DNA from: Deltaproteobacteria bacterium
GTDB lineage: Bacteria > Myxococcota_A > UBA9160 > UBA4427
NCBI GenBank assembly: GCA_002719955.1
Contig: PBFW01000070.1
Location: 124,001-188,000 of the forward strand
Length of the DNA: 64,000 bases
Reading direction: 5' to 3'
Each line of letters opens with the position of its first letter. The stretch's first letter is position 1. The position numbers and the translations under genes were made by a program. Shown in pieces: positions 25,941 through 35,347 of the stretch. The notes below the pieces were generated by a model, which was not told the origin of the DNA, ran no database searches, and saw only the letters and a list, made by a program, of their open reading frames with translations.

Positions 25941-28900
25941 GTGAGCCAGGAGCCCGATTTGGCCACAACCCCAGCAAGAGAAGTCGGCCCCGAATTCGAT
26001 CCCGATTACGAACTCGAGGATCGCTACCGAGTCGAGTCCGGTCGTGTCTTCCTGACCGGTAATCAGGCGCTGGTGCGCCTGCCGATCATGCAGCGCCAGC
26101 GCGACCTGGCCGCGGGTCTCGATACGGCGGGCTTCATCTCGGGATATCGGGGTTCCCCGCTCGGCGTCTTCGACATGGCCCTGTGGCAGGCCAAGAAGGA
26201 ACTCGAGGAACACCAGATCCACTTCGAGCCGGGGTTGAACGAGGATCTGGCCGCGACCGCCGTCTTCGGCTCACAGCAGGCGACGCTGATGGAAGGGCCG
26301 AAGGTCGATGGTGTTTTCGGAATGTGGTACGGCAAGGCGCCAGGAGTCGATCGCGCGGGGGATGCCCTGAAGCACGCGAATTACGCGGGGACTTCACCCA
26401 ATGGGGGTGTGCTCGCCCTATTCGGCGATGACCCGGGCGCGAAATCTTCATCGATCGCGAATCAGAGCGAGCCCGCGATGATCCATTACGGGATTCCCAT
26501 CCTGAATCCTTCGAGCGTCCAGGACTACGTCGATTTCGGGCTCTACGGCTGGGCACTCTCGCGTTATTCGGGCCTCTGGGTCGGGTTCAAATGTCTGACG
26601 GATACGATCGAGAGTTCGGGCTCCGTCCTCGTTTCCCCCGATCGCGTCTCGATCACCGCGCCGACGGATTTTCAACCGCCGCCCGAGGGCCTGCATGTCG
26701 GTTGGCGAAATTTTCCGCTCCAGGTCGAGGAGCGCCTCTTCGAATATCGACTTCCCGCGGTCGCGGCGTTCTTGCGGGCGAATCCGATCGATCGCACGAT
26801 GATCGAAGCGCCGAAGCGCCGATTGGGGATCGTCACCACCGGCAAGGCTTATGGCGACCTTCGCCAGGCGCTCGAGGATCTCGGCCTGACGGAGGAGGGG
26901 GTTCGCGATCTCGGGATCTCGATCTACAAGGTCGGGATGACCTGGCCGCTCGAGAGCGAGGGGGTACGCGCCTTCGCGCGCGGTCACGACGACCTGCTGG
27001 TGATCGAAGAGAAGAAGCCGATCATCGAGGAACAGCTCGCGAATATCCTCTACAACCTTTCGGAGCGCCCCCGACTGCGTGGGAAGCGGGATCTCGACGG
27101 CCGCCCCCTCGTGCCCAGGATCGGCGAACTCACTCCGCTACTGGTCGTCGGCGTGCTGCGCCGGTGGATCGCTCAGGAAGCGCCCGAGTGGCAGTCGCGG
27201 CTCCAGCCCGACCCCGAGCCGCCGAATCTCGAGGGGGCGGTGGGCGGTCTCGACCGGCTCCCTTCGTTCTGTTCGGGCTGTCCGCATAACCGTTCGACCG
27301 TCGTTCCGGAGGGCAGTATCGCTCTTGGTGGAATCGGCTGTCATGGCATGGCGGTCTTCCTGCCCGAGCGGCGTACGCTGGCCGTGAACCAGATGGGCGC
27401 GGAGGGTGTGAACTGGATCGGGCAATCACGCTTCACCGAGGTCGACCACATTTTTCAGAACATGGGAGATGGCACCTATTTTCATTCGGGGCTGCTCGCG
27501 ATCCGTGCCGCCGTCGCAGCCAACGTGAACATCACCTACAAGATTCTGGTCAATGGGGCGGTGGCCATGACCGGTGGCCAGCCGATCGAGGGCGAGGAGA
27601 TGGCCGGTGAAGTCACGACACCGGAGATTGCGCGCCAGCTCGCGGGGGAGGGGGTCGAGCGAATCGCCGTCCTTTCCGACAATATCGGGAAATATGCCCC
27701 GGGCAGCTTCCCGAAGGGCGTGACCCTGCACGACCGAAACGAGATCGATCGCATCCAGACGGAGCTTCGCGACGTTCCTGGGGTGACGGCGATGCTCTAC
27801 GACCAGACCTGCGCAGCGGAAGCACGGCGTTTGCGCAAACGCGGTGACTTTCCGGATCCGGTCGGGCGCATCGTCATCAACGAAGAGGTCTGCGAGGGGT
27901 GTGGCGACTGCTCCGTCCAGTCCAACTGTATCTCGATCGAACCGGTCGAGACCGAGTTCGGACGCAAACGAACCATCAACCAATCGGCCTGCAACAAGGA
28001 CTACTCCTGTCTCGAGGGCTATTGCCCGAGCTTTGCGACGGTGATCGGCGGCAGCATTCGCCAGATCGAGTTCGCCAGCGTCGACCCGGGTGGTGAGTCT
28101 CTTTTCGACGGGGTTCCGGACGCATCGGTCGCCCACCTGGATCAACCCTTCAATGTCTTCGTTGCTGGGATCGGTGGAACGGGTGTGATCACGATTGGGG
28201 CCCTGATCGGGATGGCGGCGCACCTCGAAGGGAAGGGCGTTTCGCTCCTCGACGTGACGGGGTTGGCGCAGAAGAACGGTGCGGTGGCCAGCCATGTGCG
28301 TGTCGCGGGTACACCGGAAGAGCTTCATTCGACGCGGATCCCAGCGGGCGCTGCGGATCTGGTGCTCGGTTGTGACATCGTTGTGGCGACCGCCCTCGAG
28401 GGGATGCAGAAGCTCTCGCGGACGCGCAGTCGGGCGGTCGTGAACACCCATGTCGCTCCGACTGCCGACTTCGCTTCGAACGCTGATCTCAATATGTCCT
28501 CAGGGGGGATGGAGTCGCGGATCACGATGGCGGTCGGCGAGGAACATGCGGATTTTGTCGACGCGACGCAGCTTGCGACGGCTCTTCTCGGCGACGCCAT
28601 CGGTGCGAATCTCTTCGTCGTTGGATACGCACTCCAGAAGGGGTTGCTCCCGGTGGGCTTGCCAGCGCTCGAACGCGCGATCGAACTGAACGGTCGCGCG
28701 GTCGAGATGAACAAACGGGCGATCGCCTGGGGACGACTCGCCGCCCACGACCCAGAGAAGGTTCGAGAAGTCGCGGCCACTCGAATGCGCAGCTCGAAGA
28801 ATGTTGCCAGACCGGAGAGCCTGGGAGAGCGTGTCGCGCGACAGGTTGTTTTGCTGACGCAATATCAGGATGAGAAATACGCCGCGCGCTATGCGGCGAA

Positions 28901-29453
28901 GGTCGAGCAGACGGTGTCGGTGGAGCGGTCGATCGGTGCTGACGATCATCCGCTCGCAGCAGCGGTGGCTCGCTACCTCTTCAAGCTGATGACGGTCAAG
29001 GACGAGTTCGAGGTGATGCGACTCTGGGCGAACACCGCATTCCAACGCCAGCTCGACACGGAATTCGAGGGCAACTACAAACTCCAATTCCATCTCTCGC
29101 CGCAGCTCTTTTTCCCGCGTGACAAGGACACCGGGCGAGTCCGGAAGATCACTTTCGGTCGGCGGACCTTCGGGCTCCTGAAGCTGCTCCGCCACTTCAA
29201 GTTCCTGCGCCGTACGCCGCTCGATCTCTTCAACCAGACGGCTCATCGAAAGCGCGAGTGGAAGCTGTTGGCGGATTACGAGGCGACGCTCGACGAGCTG
29301 CTGCGGGAGCTCACTGTCGAGAATCGGGATCTCGCGGTTCAGATCGCTGAGATTCCGGAGCAGATTCGCGGCTTCGACACGGTGAAGGACGGCCAGCTGG
29401 CGGCGGCCAGGGAAAAGGAAGCGGAGTTGTTGGACGCCTTTCGGAAGCGCTGA
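25941..29453 (+). CDS. Indolepyruvate ferredoxin oxidoreductase family protein (fused alpha/beta)
   Basis: A 1170-residue protein combining the pyrimidine-binding, thiamine-diphosphate and gamma domains of 2-oxoacid:ferredoxin oxidoreductases in one chain, the usual size for the aerobic fused form. Visible blocks: LVRLPIMQRQRDLAAGLDTA and FISGYRGSPLG at the start, FCSGCPHNRST, FQNMGDGTYFHSGLLAIRAA (thiamine region), a 4Fe-4S motif CEGCGDCSVQSNC near residues 651-663, and FVAGIGGTGVITIG opening the gamma domain. It oxidises aryl or branched 2-oxoacids to acyl-CoA with ferredoxin, or acts in reverse. GTG 25941 is taken as start. The divergent F420-type gene shares the 252-base upstream region. 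Confidence 0.92.
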   Translation: MSQEPDLATTPAREVGPEFDPDYELEDRYRVESGRVFLTGNQALVRLPIMQRQRDLAAGLDTAGFISGYRGSPLGVFDMALWQAKKELEEHQIHFEPGLNEDLAATAVFGSQQATLMEGPKVDGVFGMWYGKAPGVDRAGDALKHANYAGTSPNGGVLALFGDDPGAKSSSIANQSEPAMIHYGIPILNPSSVQDYVDFGLYGWALSRYSGLWVGFKCLTDTIESSGSVLVSPDRVSITAPTDFQPPPEGLHVGWRNFPLQVEERLFEYRLPAVAAFLRANPIDRTMIEAPKRRLGIVTTGKAYGDLRQALEDLGLTEEGVRDLGISIYKVGMTWPLESEGVRAFARGHDDLLVIEEKKPIIEEQLANILYNLSERPRLRGKRDLDGRPLVPRIGELTPLLVVGVLRRWIAQEAPEWQSRLQPDPEPPNLEGAVGGLDRLPSFCSGCPHNRSTVVPEGSIALGGIGCHGMAVFLPERRTLAVNQMGAEGVNWIGQSRFTEVDHIFQNMGDGTYFHSGLLAIRAAVAANVNITYKILVNGAVAMTGGQPIEGEEMAGEVTTPEIARQLAGEGVERIAVLSDNIGKYAPGSFPKGVTLHDRNEIDRIQTELRDVPGVTAMLYDQTCAAEARRLRKRGDFPDPVGRIVINEEVCEGCGDCSVQSNCISIEPVETEFGRKRTINQSACNKDYSCLEGYCPSFATVIGGSIRQIEFASVDPGGESLFDGVPDASVAHLDQPFNVFVAGIGGTGVITIGALIGMAAHLEGKGVSLLDVTGLAQKNGAVASHVRVAGTPEELHSTRIPAGAADLVLGCDIVVATALEGMQKLSRTRSRAVVNTHVAPTADFASNADLNMSSGGMESRITMAVGEEHADFVDATQLATALLGDAIGANLFVVGYALQKGLLPVGLPALERAIELNGRAVEMNKRAIAWGRLAAHDPEKVREVAATRMRSSKNVARPESLGERVARQVVLLTQYQDEKYAARYAAKVEQTVSVERSIGADDHPLAAAVARYLFKLMTVKDEFEVMRLWANTAFQRQLDTEFEGNYKLQFHLSPQLFFPRDKDTGRVRKITFGRRTFGLLKLLRHFKFLRRTPLDLFNQTAHRKREWKLLADYEATLDELLRELTVENRDLAVQIAEIPEQIRGFDTVKDGQLAAAREKEAELLDAFRKR

Positions 29454-29913
29454 TTCGAGCGCTCGACGCGGATCGCGCTGTCCTGCTCTCGACCCCGTGC
29501 AAGATTGTCGACAATCCCGGTGCGGCATCGGCCCGCAGGTCGTCCGCAACTCTGCGACGCCAAAGGGGAAGCCGGGCGCATGAACCTGACTCAAAGTGAC
29601 CCCTTCCGCCTTGACGGGGCCACTCTCTGCAACGAACCTGTGCGGCGCTTCGGGACGGTCGGTGATCTTTACGGATCCCGCAGCAAGCCCCTCGGGCCCG
29701 TCCGGCGCGAGTGGCTCCTTCACAGATCGACCAGCGGTCGCGATGGGTACCGGGATCCATGGAGGCGAGGCCGGGCGGGTGAGTGAGTGGCACGCGGGAT
29801 CGCTCGTGAGGGCGATCGCTCCCGGGACGGGCCGAGACGGTTGAAATGAATGAGATGCCCCCTTTCAGGAGGCGACACGATTGGACCGAGATCGGTCCGA
29901 GAGAGAAGCGACG
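29454..29913. other. Intergenic stretch before the 3-hydroxyacyl-CoA dehydrogenase
   Basis: About 460 bases with no gene I can support. Open frames exist on both strands but have no family similarity or clear ribosome-binding sites. Two features stand out: a repeated GATCGCTC (around 29800-29820) and the short inverted repeat at 29883. The length suggests a real promoter region for 29914, or the site of a lost gene. Confidence 0.5.
29883..29898. promoter_or_regulatory. Short inverted repeat just upstream of the hydroxyacyl-CoA dehydrogenase start
   Basis: GGACCG and CGGTCC flank AGAT, giving a perfect six-pair stem ending 15 bases before ATG 29914 and overlapping the expected leader. It could be an operator or a hairpin near the ribosome-binding site. 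It does not resemble the TACGAT palindromes elsewhere in the window. Confidence 0.35.
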
Positions 29914-31257
29914 ATGTCCAGTTCCCCGATGAGTGCCGCCGAGATGCGGCAGATTCTTGCTAGCCGAAAGATCGAGCGCGTGGTCGTGCTCGGAGCCAAT
30001 GGCACGATGGGTTTTGGGAGCGCCGCGCTCTTTACGACTGCGGTGCCCGAAGTGACCTTTCTCGCGCGCTCCAGGGAGAAGGCCGAAGAGGGCCTGGTTG
30101 CGGCGATCAAGCAGGTTCGCTCGCCCACTGTCGCGACCCATTCGAAGACGGGGGATTACGAGAATGATCTCGTTGCGGCGGTTGCGGATGCGGATCTGAT
30201 CTTTGAAGCGCTGACCGAGGATTTCGATCTCAAGAAGAAGATCTTCGATGAGATCGAGGCCGCGCGGCGAGATGATTCGATCGTTGCGACCGTGACGTCA
30301 GGCCTCTCGATCAACCAACTCTGCGAGGGGCGGAGCGATTCGTTCCGCAAGAACTTTCTCGGGTTGCATTTTTTCAATCCCCCGAATGTGATCGTCGGGA
30401 CCGAGCTGATCGCCGGTCACGACACCGACCCCGCGGTGATCGATTTCGTGGATGCTTTTTCCCAGCTTCGGCTTGGCCGCGAGATGGTGCGCACCTCCGA
30501 CACGCCGGCCTTTGCGGGCAATCGCGTCGGCTTCAAGGTCATGAATGAGGTCGCTCAACTCGCGGGCGAAATTGGTGTCCTCCTGACGGATAAGCTGATC
30601 GGGCCCTACACGGGCCGGGCGATGACGCCGTTGGCGACCGTGGATCTCGTCGGTTGGGATATCCATCGCGCGATCGTGGACAACGTCTATGCAAACACGA
30701 ACGACGAAGCTCACGAGACGAATAAGCTCCCCGATTTCATGGCCAAGCTGATGGACGAGGGTGTACTCGGCAACAAGTCGGGCGGTGGTTTCTTCAAGAA
30801 GGACGGCAAGACACGCCTCGTGCTCGATCCGCAAAGCGGCGCGTATATACCCGAGACCGAACTCTCACATCCGGATCTCGGCTATATCGGCGAGGTGACC
30901 GCACTTCATCGCGACGGTCGCTACAGGGAGGGTATGCAGGTCTTTTTGAAGGCCGAGGGCGAATACGCCAAGATCGCTCGCGGCGTGATCGCGGGCTATA
31001 TCGCCTATGCCTTCAACCGGGTCGGTGAGGTGACGGAGACGATCGACGGGATCGATCGGATCATGGGTATGGGCTTCAACGCTGCGCCGCCCTCGGTCCT
31101 CGTCGATACCATCGGAGCGAAGGGAACGGTCGACATGATCGCGGAGGCGGGGCTCGCGGTCCCGGCGGCATTGGCGGAGGCCGCGAAGACCGGGAAGCCG
31201 GAGCGCTTCTTCCATCACGCGCGAATCAATATCGGACGATTCTTCGTCGCGGAATAG
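29914..31257 (+). CDS. 3-hydroxyacyl-CoA dehydrogenase
   Basis: A 447-residue NAD-dependent dehydrogenase without an attached enoyl-CoA hydratase domain. VVVLGANGTMGFGSAALF is the Rossmann loop; the catalytic His is His152 in LHFFNPPNVIVG; FAGNRVGFKVMNEVAQLAGE begins the first C-terminal domain, and a second copy-like C-terminal domain (AYAFNRVGEV, DRIMGMGFNAAPPSVLVD) follows, as in long forms of the family. It oxidises L-3-hydroxyacyl-CoA to 3-oxoacyl-CoA. GAGAGAAG before ATG 29914 sets the start; TTG 29881 is in frame but less likely. It is followed after 107 bases by a thiolase, its natural partner. Confidence 0.92.
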   Translation: MSSSPMSAAEMRQILASRKIERVVVLGANGTMGFGSAALFTTAVPEVTFLARSREKAEEGLVAAIKQVRSPTVATHSKTGDYENDLVAAVADADLIFEALTEDFDLKKKIFDEIEAARRDDSIVATVTSGLSINQLCEGRSDSFRKNFLGLHFFNPPNVIVGTELIAGHDTDPAVIDFVDAFSQLRLGREMVRTSDTPAFAGNRVGFKVMNEVAQLAGEIGVLLTDKLIGPYTGRAMTPLATVDLVGWDIHRAIVDNVYANTNDEAHETNKLPDFMAKLMDEGVLGNKSGGGFFKKDGKTRLVLDPQSGAYIPETELSHPDLGYIGEVTALHRDGRYREGMQVFLKAEGEYAKIARGVIAGYIAYAFNRVGEVTETIDGIDRIMGMGFNAAPPSVLVDTIGAKGTVDMIAEAGLAVPAALAEAAKTGKPERFFHHARINIGRFFVAE

Positions 31258-31364
31258 ACCGCCTGCGAGGGGCCTGCGCGGAATGACGCGGTGCTTTCTT
31301 GTCGGGGATGACTTGGACTGCTCGGTACGTATCCGTGATTCGAGCGTCGCTGGAGGAAATGAAT

Positions 31365-32603
31365 ATGGCTGCTGGATCCGAAGTGTACGTGCTGGGTGGC
31401 TACCAGACGGATTTTGCGCGGAACTGGACCAAAGAGAACAAGCACTTCTCGGCACTGATGCGCGAGAGCGTCCACGGGGCTCTCGAAGCGACGCAGATCG
31501 CGCCCGACGAAGTGGAGAGCGCGCACGTCGGAAATTTTGCGGCCGAGCTCTACTGCATGCAGGGCCATCTCGGTGCCTTCTTCACCGAGGTCGATCCAGC
31601 CTTCTCGGGACTGCCGACGGGGCGACACGAGGCGGCGTGCGCTTCGGGTTCGATCGCGTTGCTCGCGGCCTCCGCCGAGATCGAGGCGGGTCGTTATGAT
31701 CTGCAGGCCGTCGTCGGGATCGAACAGATGAAGACGGTCGATTCCGGCACGGGTGGCACCTATCTCGGGACTGCTGCTTGGTTCGAACTCGAGGCCGAAG
31801 GGATCGAGGCTCCCTTCCCGAAGCTCTTCGGGAAGCTCGGTGACGAATACGACAAGCGTTACGGGCTCGCGGACGAGCATCTCGCGGAGATTTCCAAGAT
31901 CAACTACGCGAACGCCAAGCTGAACCCGAACGCCCAGACCCGTACCTGGTATATGAACAAGGATCATGCGCTCTGCCGCACGGACGATAATCCGGCGATC
32001 GGCGGCCGCATCCGGATTTCAGATTGTTCCCAGGTGACGGACGGTGCCGTCACGCTCTTCCTCGCCTCTCGCGACTACGCCGAGAAATGGGCCAAGGGAA
32101 CCGGACATAAGCTCTCCGAGATCCCGCGCATCAAGGGCTGGGGCCACAACACGGCACGTCTCAAATTCGTGGACAAGGTCGCCGAGAGCGAGGGCAGCGA
32201 ATACGTCCTGCCCCACGTTCGCAGCACCATTACGAGCGCCATGGGGCGCGCGGGCATCGCGAACGCCGACGGCATCGACGGCATCGAGACCCACGACTGC
32301 TTCACGACCTCCGAGTACATGGCGATCGACCATTTTGGCATCACCGCACCCGGCGAATCCTGGAAGGCGGTCGAGGAGGGTTGGCTGGAAATCGATGGCA
32401 AGCACCCGATCAACCCGAGCGGCGGCCTGATCGGTGCCGGGCACCCGGTCGGTGCCACGGGATGCCGGCAGGTTCTCGATTCCTACCTCCAGGTCACGGG
32501 CCAGGCCGGTGGCTATCAGGTCGAGGGGGCCAAGAATTTTCAGACCCTGAACATCGGGGGGTCCGGGACGACGAGCGTCTCCTTCGTGATCGGTGTCGAC
32601 TGA
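31365..32603 (+). CDS. Thiolase (acetyl-CoA acetyltransferase, SCP-x-like)
   Basis: A 412-residue thiolase-superfamily enzyme with nucleophile Cys92 in EAACASGSIALL, GIETHDCFTTSEYMA with the SCP-x-type His, and GGLIGAGHPVGATGCRQVLD as the final active-site loop. It probably performs thiolytic cleavage of the 3-oxoacyl-CoA made by the preceding dehydrogenase. GGAGG at 31352-31356 gives eight bases to ATG 31365 (MAAGSEVYVL) but only two to ATG 31359, so the former is chosen. Its stop lies three bases from the stop of the convergent MscS-type gene. Confidence 0.9.
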   Translation: MAAGSEVYVLGGYQTDFARNWTKENKHFSALMRESVHGALEATQIAPDEVESAHVGNFAAELYCMQGHLGAFFTEVDPAFSGLPTGRHEAACASGSIALLAASAEIEAGRYDLQAVVGIEQMKTVDSGTGGTYLGTAAWFELEAEGIEAPFPKLFGKLGDEYDKRYGLADEHLAEISKINYANAKLNPNAQTRTWYMNKDHALCRTDDNPAIGGRIRISDCSQVTDGAVTLFLASRDYAEKWAKGTGHKLSEIPRIKGWGHNTARLKFVDKVAESEGSEYVLPHVRSTITSAMGRAGIANADGIDGIETHDCFTTSEYMAIDHFGITAPGESWKAVEEGWLEIDGKHPINPSGGLIGAGHPVGATGCRQVLDSYLQVTGQAGGYQVEGAKNFQTLNIGGSGTTSVSFVIGVD

Positions 32604-32606
32604 CGC

Positions 32607-33749
32607 TCACTCGGAGGGCGTGGGCTTGAGATAGACATCGTGTTTGGAGTAGGGGATCTCGATGCCCTCGCGCATGAACATTCGGTAGATCTCCATGAGG
32701 ATCTCGTGGGCGATCCGGCCTCGATACTCGGGATGATCGATCCAGACGAGCAGATCGAAATCGAGGCTGGAGGCACCGAAATTCCTCAGCCGCACCCGGA
32801 TCTCCGGATTGGAGCAGGTCTCGGGATGCGCCTTCCCAACGTCGCATAAGAGGCTGTCGACCCGGTCGACATCCGACCCGTAGGCAACCCCGACCGGAAT
32901 GCGGACGCGGATCTTGAGCTCGGGCCCGCCGCTCTCGTTGACGATCTTAGCATTGGCGATGACGCCGTTGGGGATCGTGATCTCCACGTCATCACGCGTC
33001 AGGAGCCGGGTGCTGCGAAGACCGATGGCCGAGACCTTGCCGCGTTCGCCGGTGTCCAGGTTGATATAGTCGCCGAGCTGATAGGGGGCATCGGCCACGA
33101 TGAAGAACCCTGCAAAGAGGTTGGCCAGGGTGTCCTTGGCGGCGAAGCCAACGGCGATGCCGACGATTCCCGCGGAGGCCAGCCAGCCAATCGGATTGAT
33201 GCTCCAGATCAGCAGGAGGACATAACTGCCCACCAGGATGGTGACCAATTTGATCGAGAGATCGAAGAGGGGAATCGTTCGGGGCTCGATTAGCGTGAAG
33301 CGGCGGTGGCGTTCGAGGCCTTCGAGAAGCTCACTCGAGATTCGCAGCGCCGCGCGGATCCAGCCCGCCACCATCACCGACAGGAGCAGGTTGACGATCA
33401 GCGCCGTCCCGACCGGCAGCTGGGCCGAGCGAGTGGCGAGCGCGAGTCCCAGGAAGAATACGGTCGTAAAGACCGGCTTGCGGAGATCGTTCAGGATCCG
33501 ATCGTCGACCAGCGATGCTGTCAGCCCGGTCAGCCCCCGGAGGCTCCGGAAGACGACGACCTGAATGATCAGTGCGAGTACGAAGAACGTGACCGTGAGG
33601 ATCAGGGCACCCAGCAGCGGGACTTGTGCGACGGCTTCCCAGAAGGGCAACAACGAATCGGGGAGCCAATCGGTGATCGTCGGGAGGCTGTCGGAGAGGG
33701 GGTCGCGGATCATCTCCGATGTCGTTTTAGCTGGATCTTCGTTCGTCAA
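32607..33749 (-). CDS. Small-conductance mechanosensitive channel (MscS family)
   Basis: A 380-residue inner-membrane protein with four to five hydrophobic segments, the last (GIVGIAVGFAAKDTLANLFAG) being the Gly/Ala-rich pore helix TM3 of MscS, then the beta domain YQLGDYINLDTGERGKVSAI and DVEITIPNGVIANAKIVNES. It opens under membrane tension to release solutes during osmotic downshock. The frame begins with TTG 33749, preceded by GGAG at five bases; ATG 33713 has no proper spacing. It has no evident link to the acyl-CoA genes around it. Confidence 0.9.
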   Translation of the reverse strand: MTNEDPAKTTSEMIRDPLSDSLPTITDWLPDSLLPFWEAVAQVPLLGALILTVTFFVLALIIQVVVFRSLRGLTGLTASLVDDRILNDLRKPVFTTVFFLGLALATRSAQLPVGTALIVNLLLSVMVAGWIRAALRISSELLEGLERHRRFTLIEPRTIPLFDLSIKLVTILVGSYVLLLIWSINPIGWLASAGIVGIAVGFAAKDTLANLFAGFFIVADAPYQLGDYINLDTGERGKVSAIGLRSTRLLTRDDVEITIPNGVIANAKIVNESGGPELKIRVRIPVGVAYGSDVDRVDSLLCDVGKAHPETCSNPEIRVRLRNFGASSLDFDLLVWIDHPEYRGRIAHEILMEIYRMFMREGIEIPYSKHDVYLKPTPSE

Positions 33750-33852
33750 GGGGGCTCCGATTCGAGTCGTTTCCGTCAGATGAGGTGTGCGGGCCCGCCC
33801 TTCGGGCTATCCGATCCGAAGGTTGGGATTGCGCTGTAGAAGCGAGAGGACA

Positions 33853-35178
33853 TCAACGATGTGAGCGGAGCTGCAGGTGGCGCCGGCGCTGGTGGCGCAC
33901 CCGCTCGCGCTCTTCCTCGTCGACCGTGCTGAATCCGGGGATCGCCGCGGCGAGTTCACCCACGGTGACGAGTTTCGCCGATGGGAACTGATCTTCAGCC
34001 AATTCTCCGAGCACGCCGTCCCATCGCAAGAGGAAGATTCCGCGTCTCAACGCGCCGGCATCCAACCAATTCGAATAGCCCGGATCCTCACGGCTAATGA
34101 CATAATAATAGGATCCATCCGGGGCCAGGATGGATTGCGTCGCCGTCAGGCTGGAGACCTGGTTTCCGTGTTCGAGAGAGGCGAACCACATGTCGGTCAG
34201 CTGAACCGCCTGATACTGCGCTCGCGTCTGCGGAATTCGAAGGAGCAGGGCCTCCTCGTCCGCGAGCGCGAAGGAGCCACCGCTCATCCAACGTCCCTTC
34301 GCCCCTCCGAGGGCATAGGTGTCGTAGGGAGCGGGGAGAGTATTGGTATCACCCGTGTCCACATAACGCCGCCTCACGAATTCCGGCCACGTGCGCGCGG
34401 TCGTACCGAACATGGCGGCTGCGGCACGGATGCGATCCGCGAGTTCTGCTGCGGACTCCGGGGGGCGGCGCTTTCCCTCGTATCCCACGCGGTCGATATG
34501 GATGTCTCCGGTCCGCCCTTCGTTCCAGTCGCCATAGATGTGTCGGGCGAAGAGGGTTGTTCCCTCGACGGGATTCGAGAGCCAGTTGCCCTCGCGCGCT
34601 TCTGCGGAGAGCCAGATCTCGAAGGAGCCGTCGTCTTCGATCTCGATTTCCTCGAAAGCGAGATAGCCCGCGGAGCGTCCACTGCCATCCCAGGGACGCC
34701 CCGCGTAGATCTGGAATTCCACGCGCGTGGCGGATCCGAGTTCGCCCCAGAGTCGATAGGTCTCGCCCCCGCGAATCGGAGTGAAGGCATAACGCTGATC
34801 TGGGTTGTCACCTCCTTCGCGGAGCCACCAGTCTAGGATCCGGAAATAGGGATAGTCGGGATCCTGCAGGGTTTCCGCTTCCAATCCCTTGGCGACGGCG
34901 CGAAGAATATGGCGATAGGCGCCGACCTGTTCCGCCTCGTCCCCAAACGAAGGCGATTTTCGAATATCCGTCTCGACAGTGCGGAGCGTCGAAACGAGTG
35001 CGGCGAAGGCCCGCGAGAGGTCATCACCGGACCGAGCGGGTTCCGTCGTCATGGGGATCTCCTCGTGTGCGCAACCGAGAGCGAAGATCGACGCGAAGAG
35101 AAAAGAGGCGATCAACGAAGAGGTCGGCAACGAGATCGCAGGCCCACTGGAAGGGCACCGAAGTTTCGAATCATTCAC
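33853..35178 (-). CDS. DUF1214 domain lipoprotein
   Basis: A 441-residue protein with a clear lipoprotein signal (LIASFLFASIFALGC, Cys then AHEE). The mature part contains the DUF1214-type pattern: GGETYRLWGELGSATRVEFQ, GNWLSNPVEGTTLFARHIYG and a C-terminal RRGIFLLRWDGVLGELAEDQ region. Proteins with this domain are widespread in high-GC catabolic genomes, often near lipid or steroid genes; their biochemical role is unknown. GTG 35178 is preferred as start because GGAG lies at good spacing before it and it leads directly into the signal peptide. A strongly basic tail (RHQRRRHLQLRSHR) is unusual. Confidence 0.75.
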   Translation of the reverse strand: MNDSKLRCPSSGPAISLPTSSLIASFLFASIFALGCAHEEIPMTTEPARSGDDLSRAFAALVSTLRTVETDIRKSPSFGDEAEQVGAYRHILRAVAKGLEAETLQDPDYPYFRILDWWLREGGDNPDQRYAFTPIRGGETYRLWGELGSATRVEFQIYAGRPWDGSGRSAGYLAFEEIEIEDDGSFEIWLSAEAREGNWLSNPVEGTTLFARHIYGDWNEGRTGDIHIDRVGYEGKRRPPESAAELADRIRAAAAMFGTTARTWPEFVRRRYVDTGDTNTLPAPYDTYALGGAKGRWMSGGSFALADEEALLLRIPQTRAQYQAVQLTDMWFASLEHGNQVSSLTATQSILAPDGSYYYVISREDPGYSNWLDAGALRRGIFLLRWDGVLGELAEDQFPSAKLVTVGELAAAIPGFSTVDEEERERVRHQRRRHLQLRSHR

Positions 35179-35347
35179 GAGGGGCTCCTTCGCGGAGTGC
35201 AAGGGTCTTTTCGATTCTACAGGGGATCGCGGTGCGATCGAGCCAGGTCTCGAAGAGTCGAGGCGTGCGTCCGGCGCCGTTTGCCCGAGTCGAGGGGTGG
35301 GATTGTCGGACGATGAAGACCAGCGGGACCCCAAGCGAGTCAGGCGA

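Noticed and set aside
29505..29844. Open frames on both strands in the 29454-29913 gap
   Set aside because: Compositionally biased, no family similarity, overlapping one another, and no good start sites.
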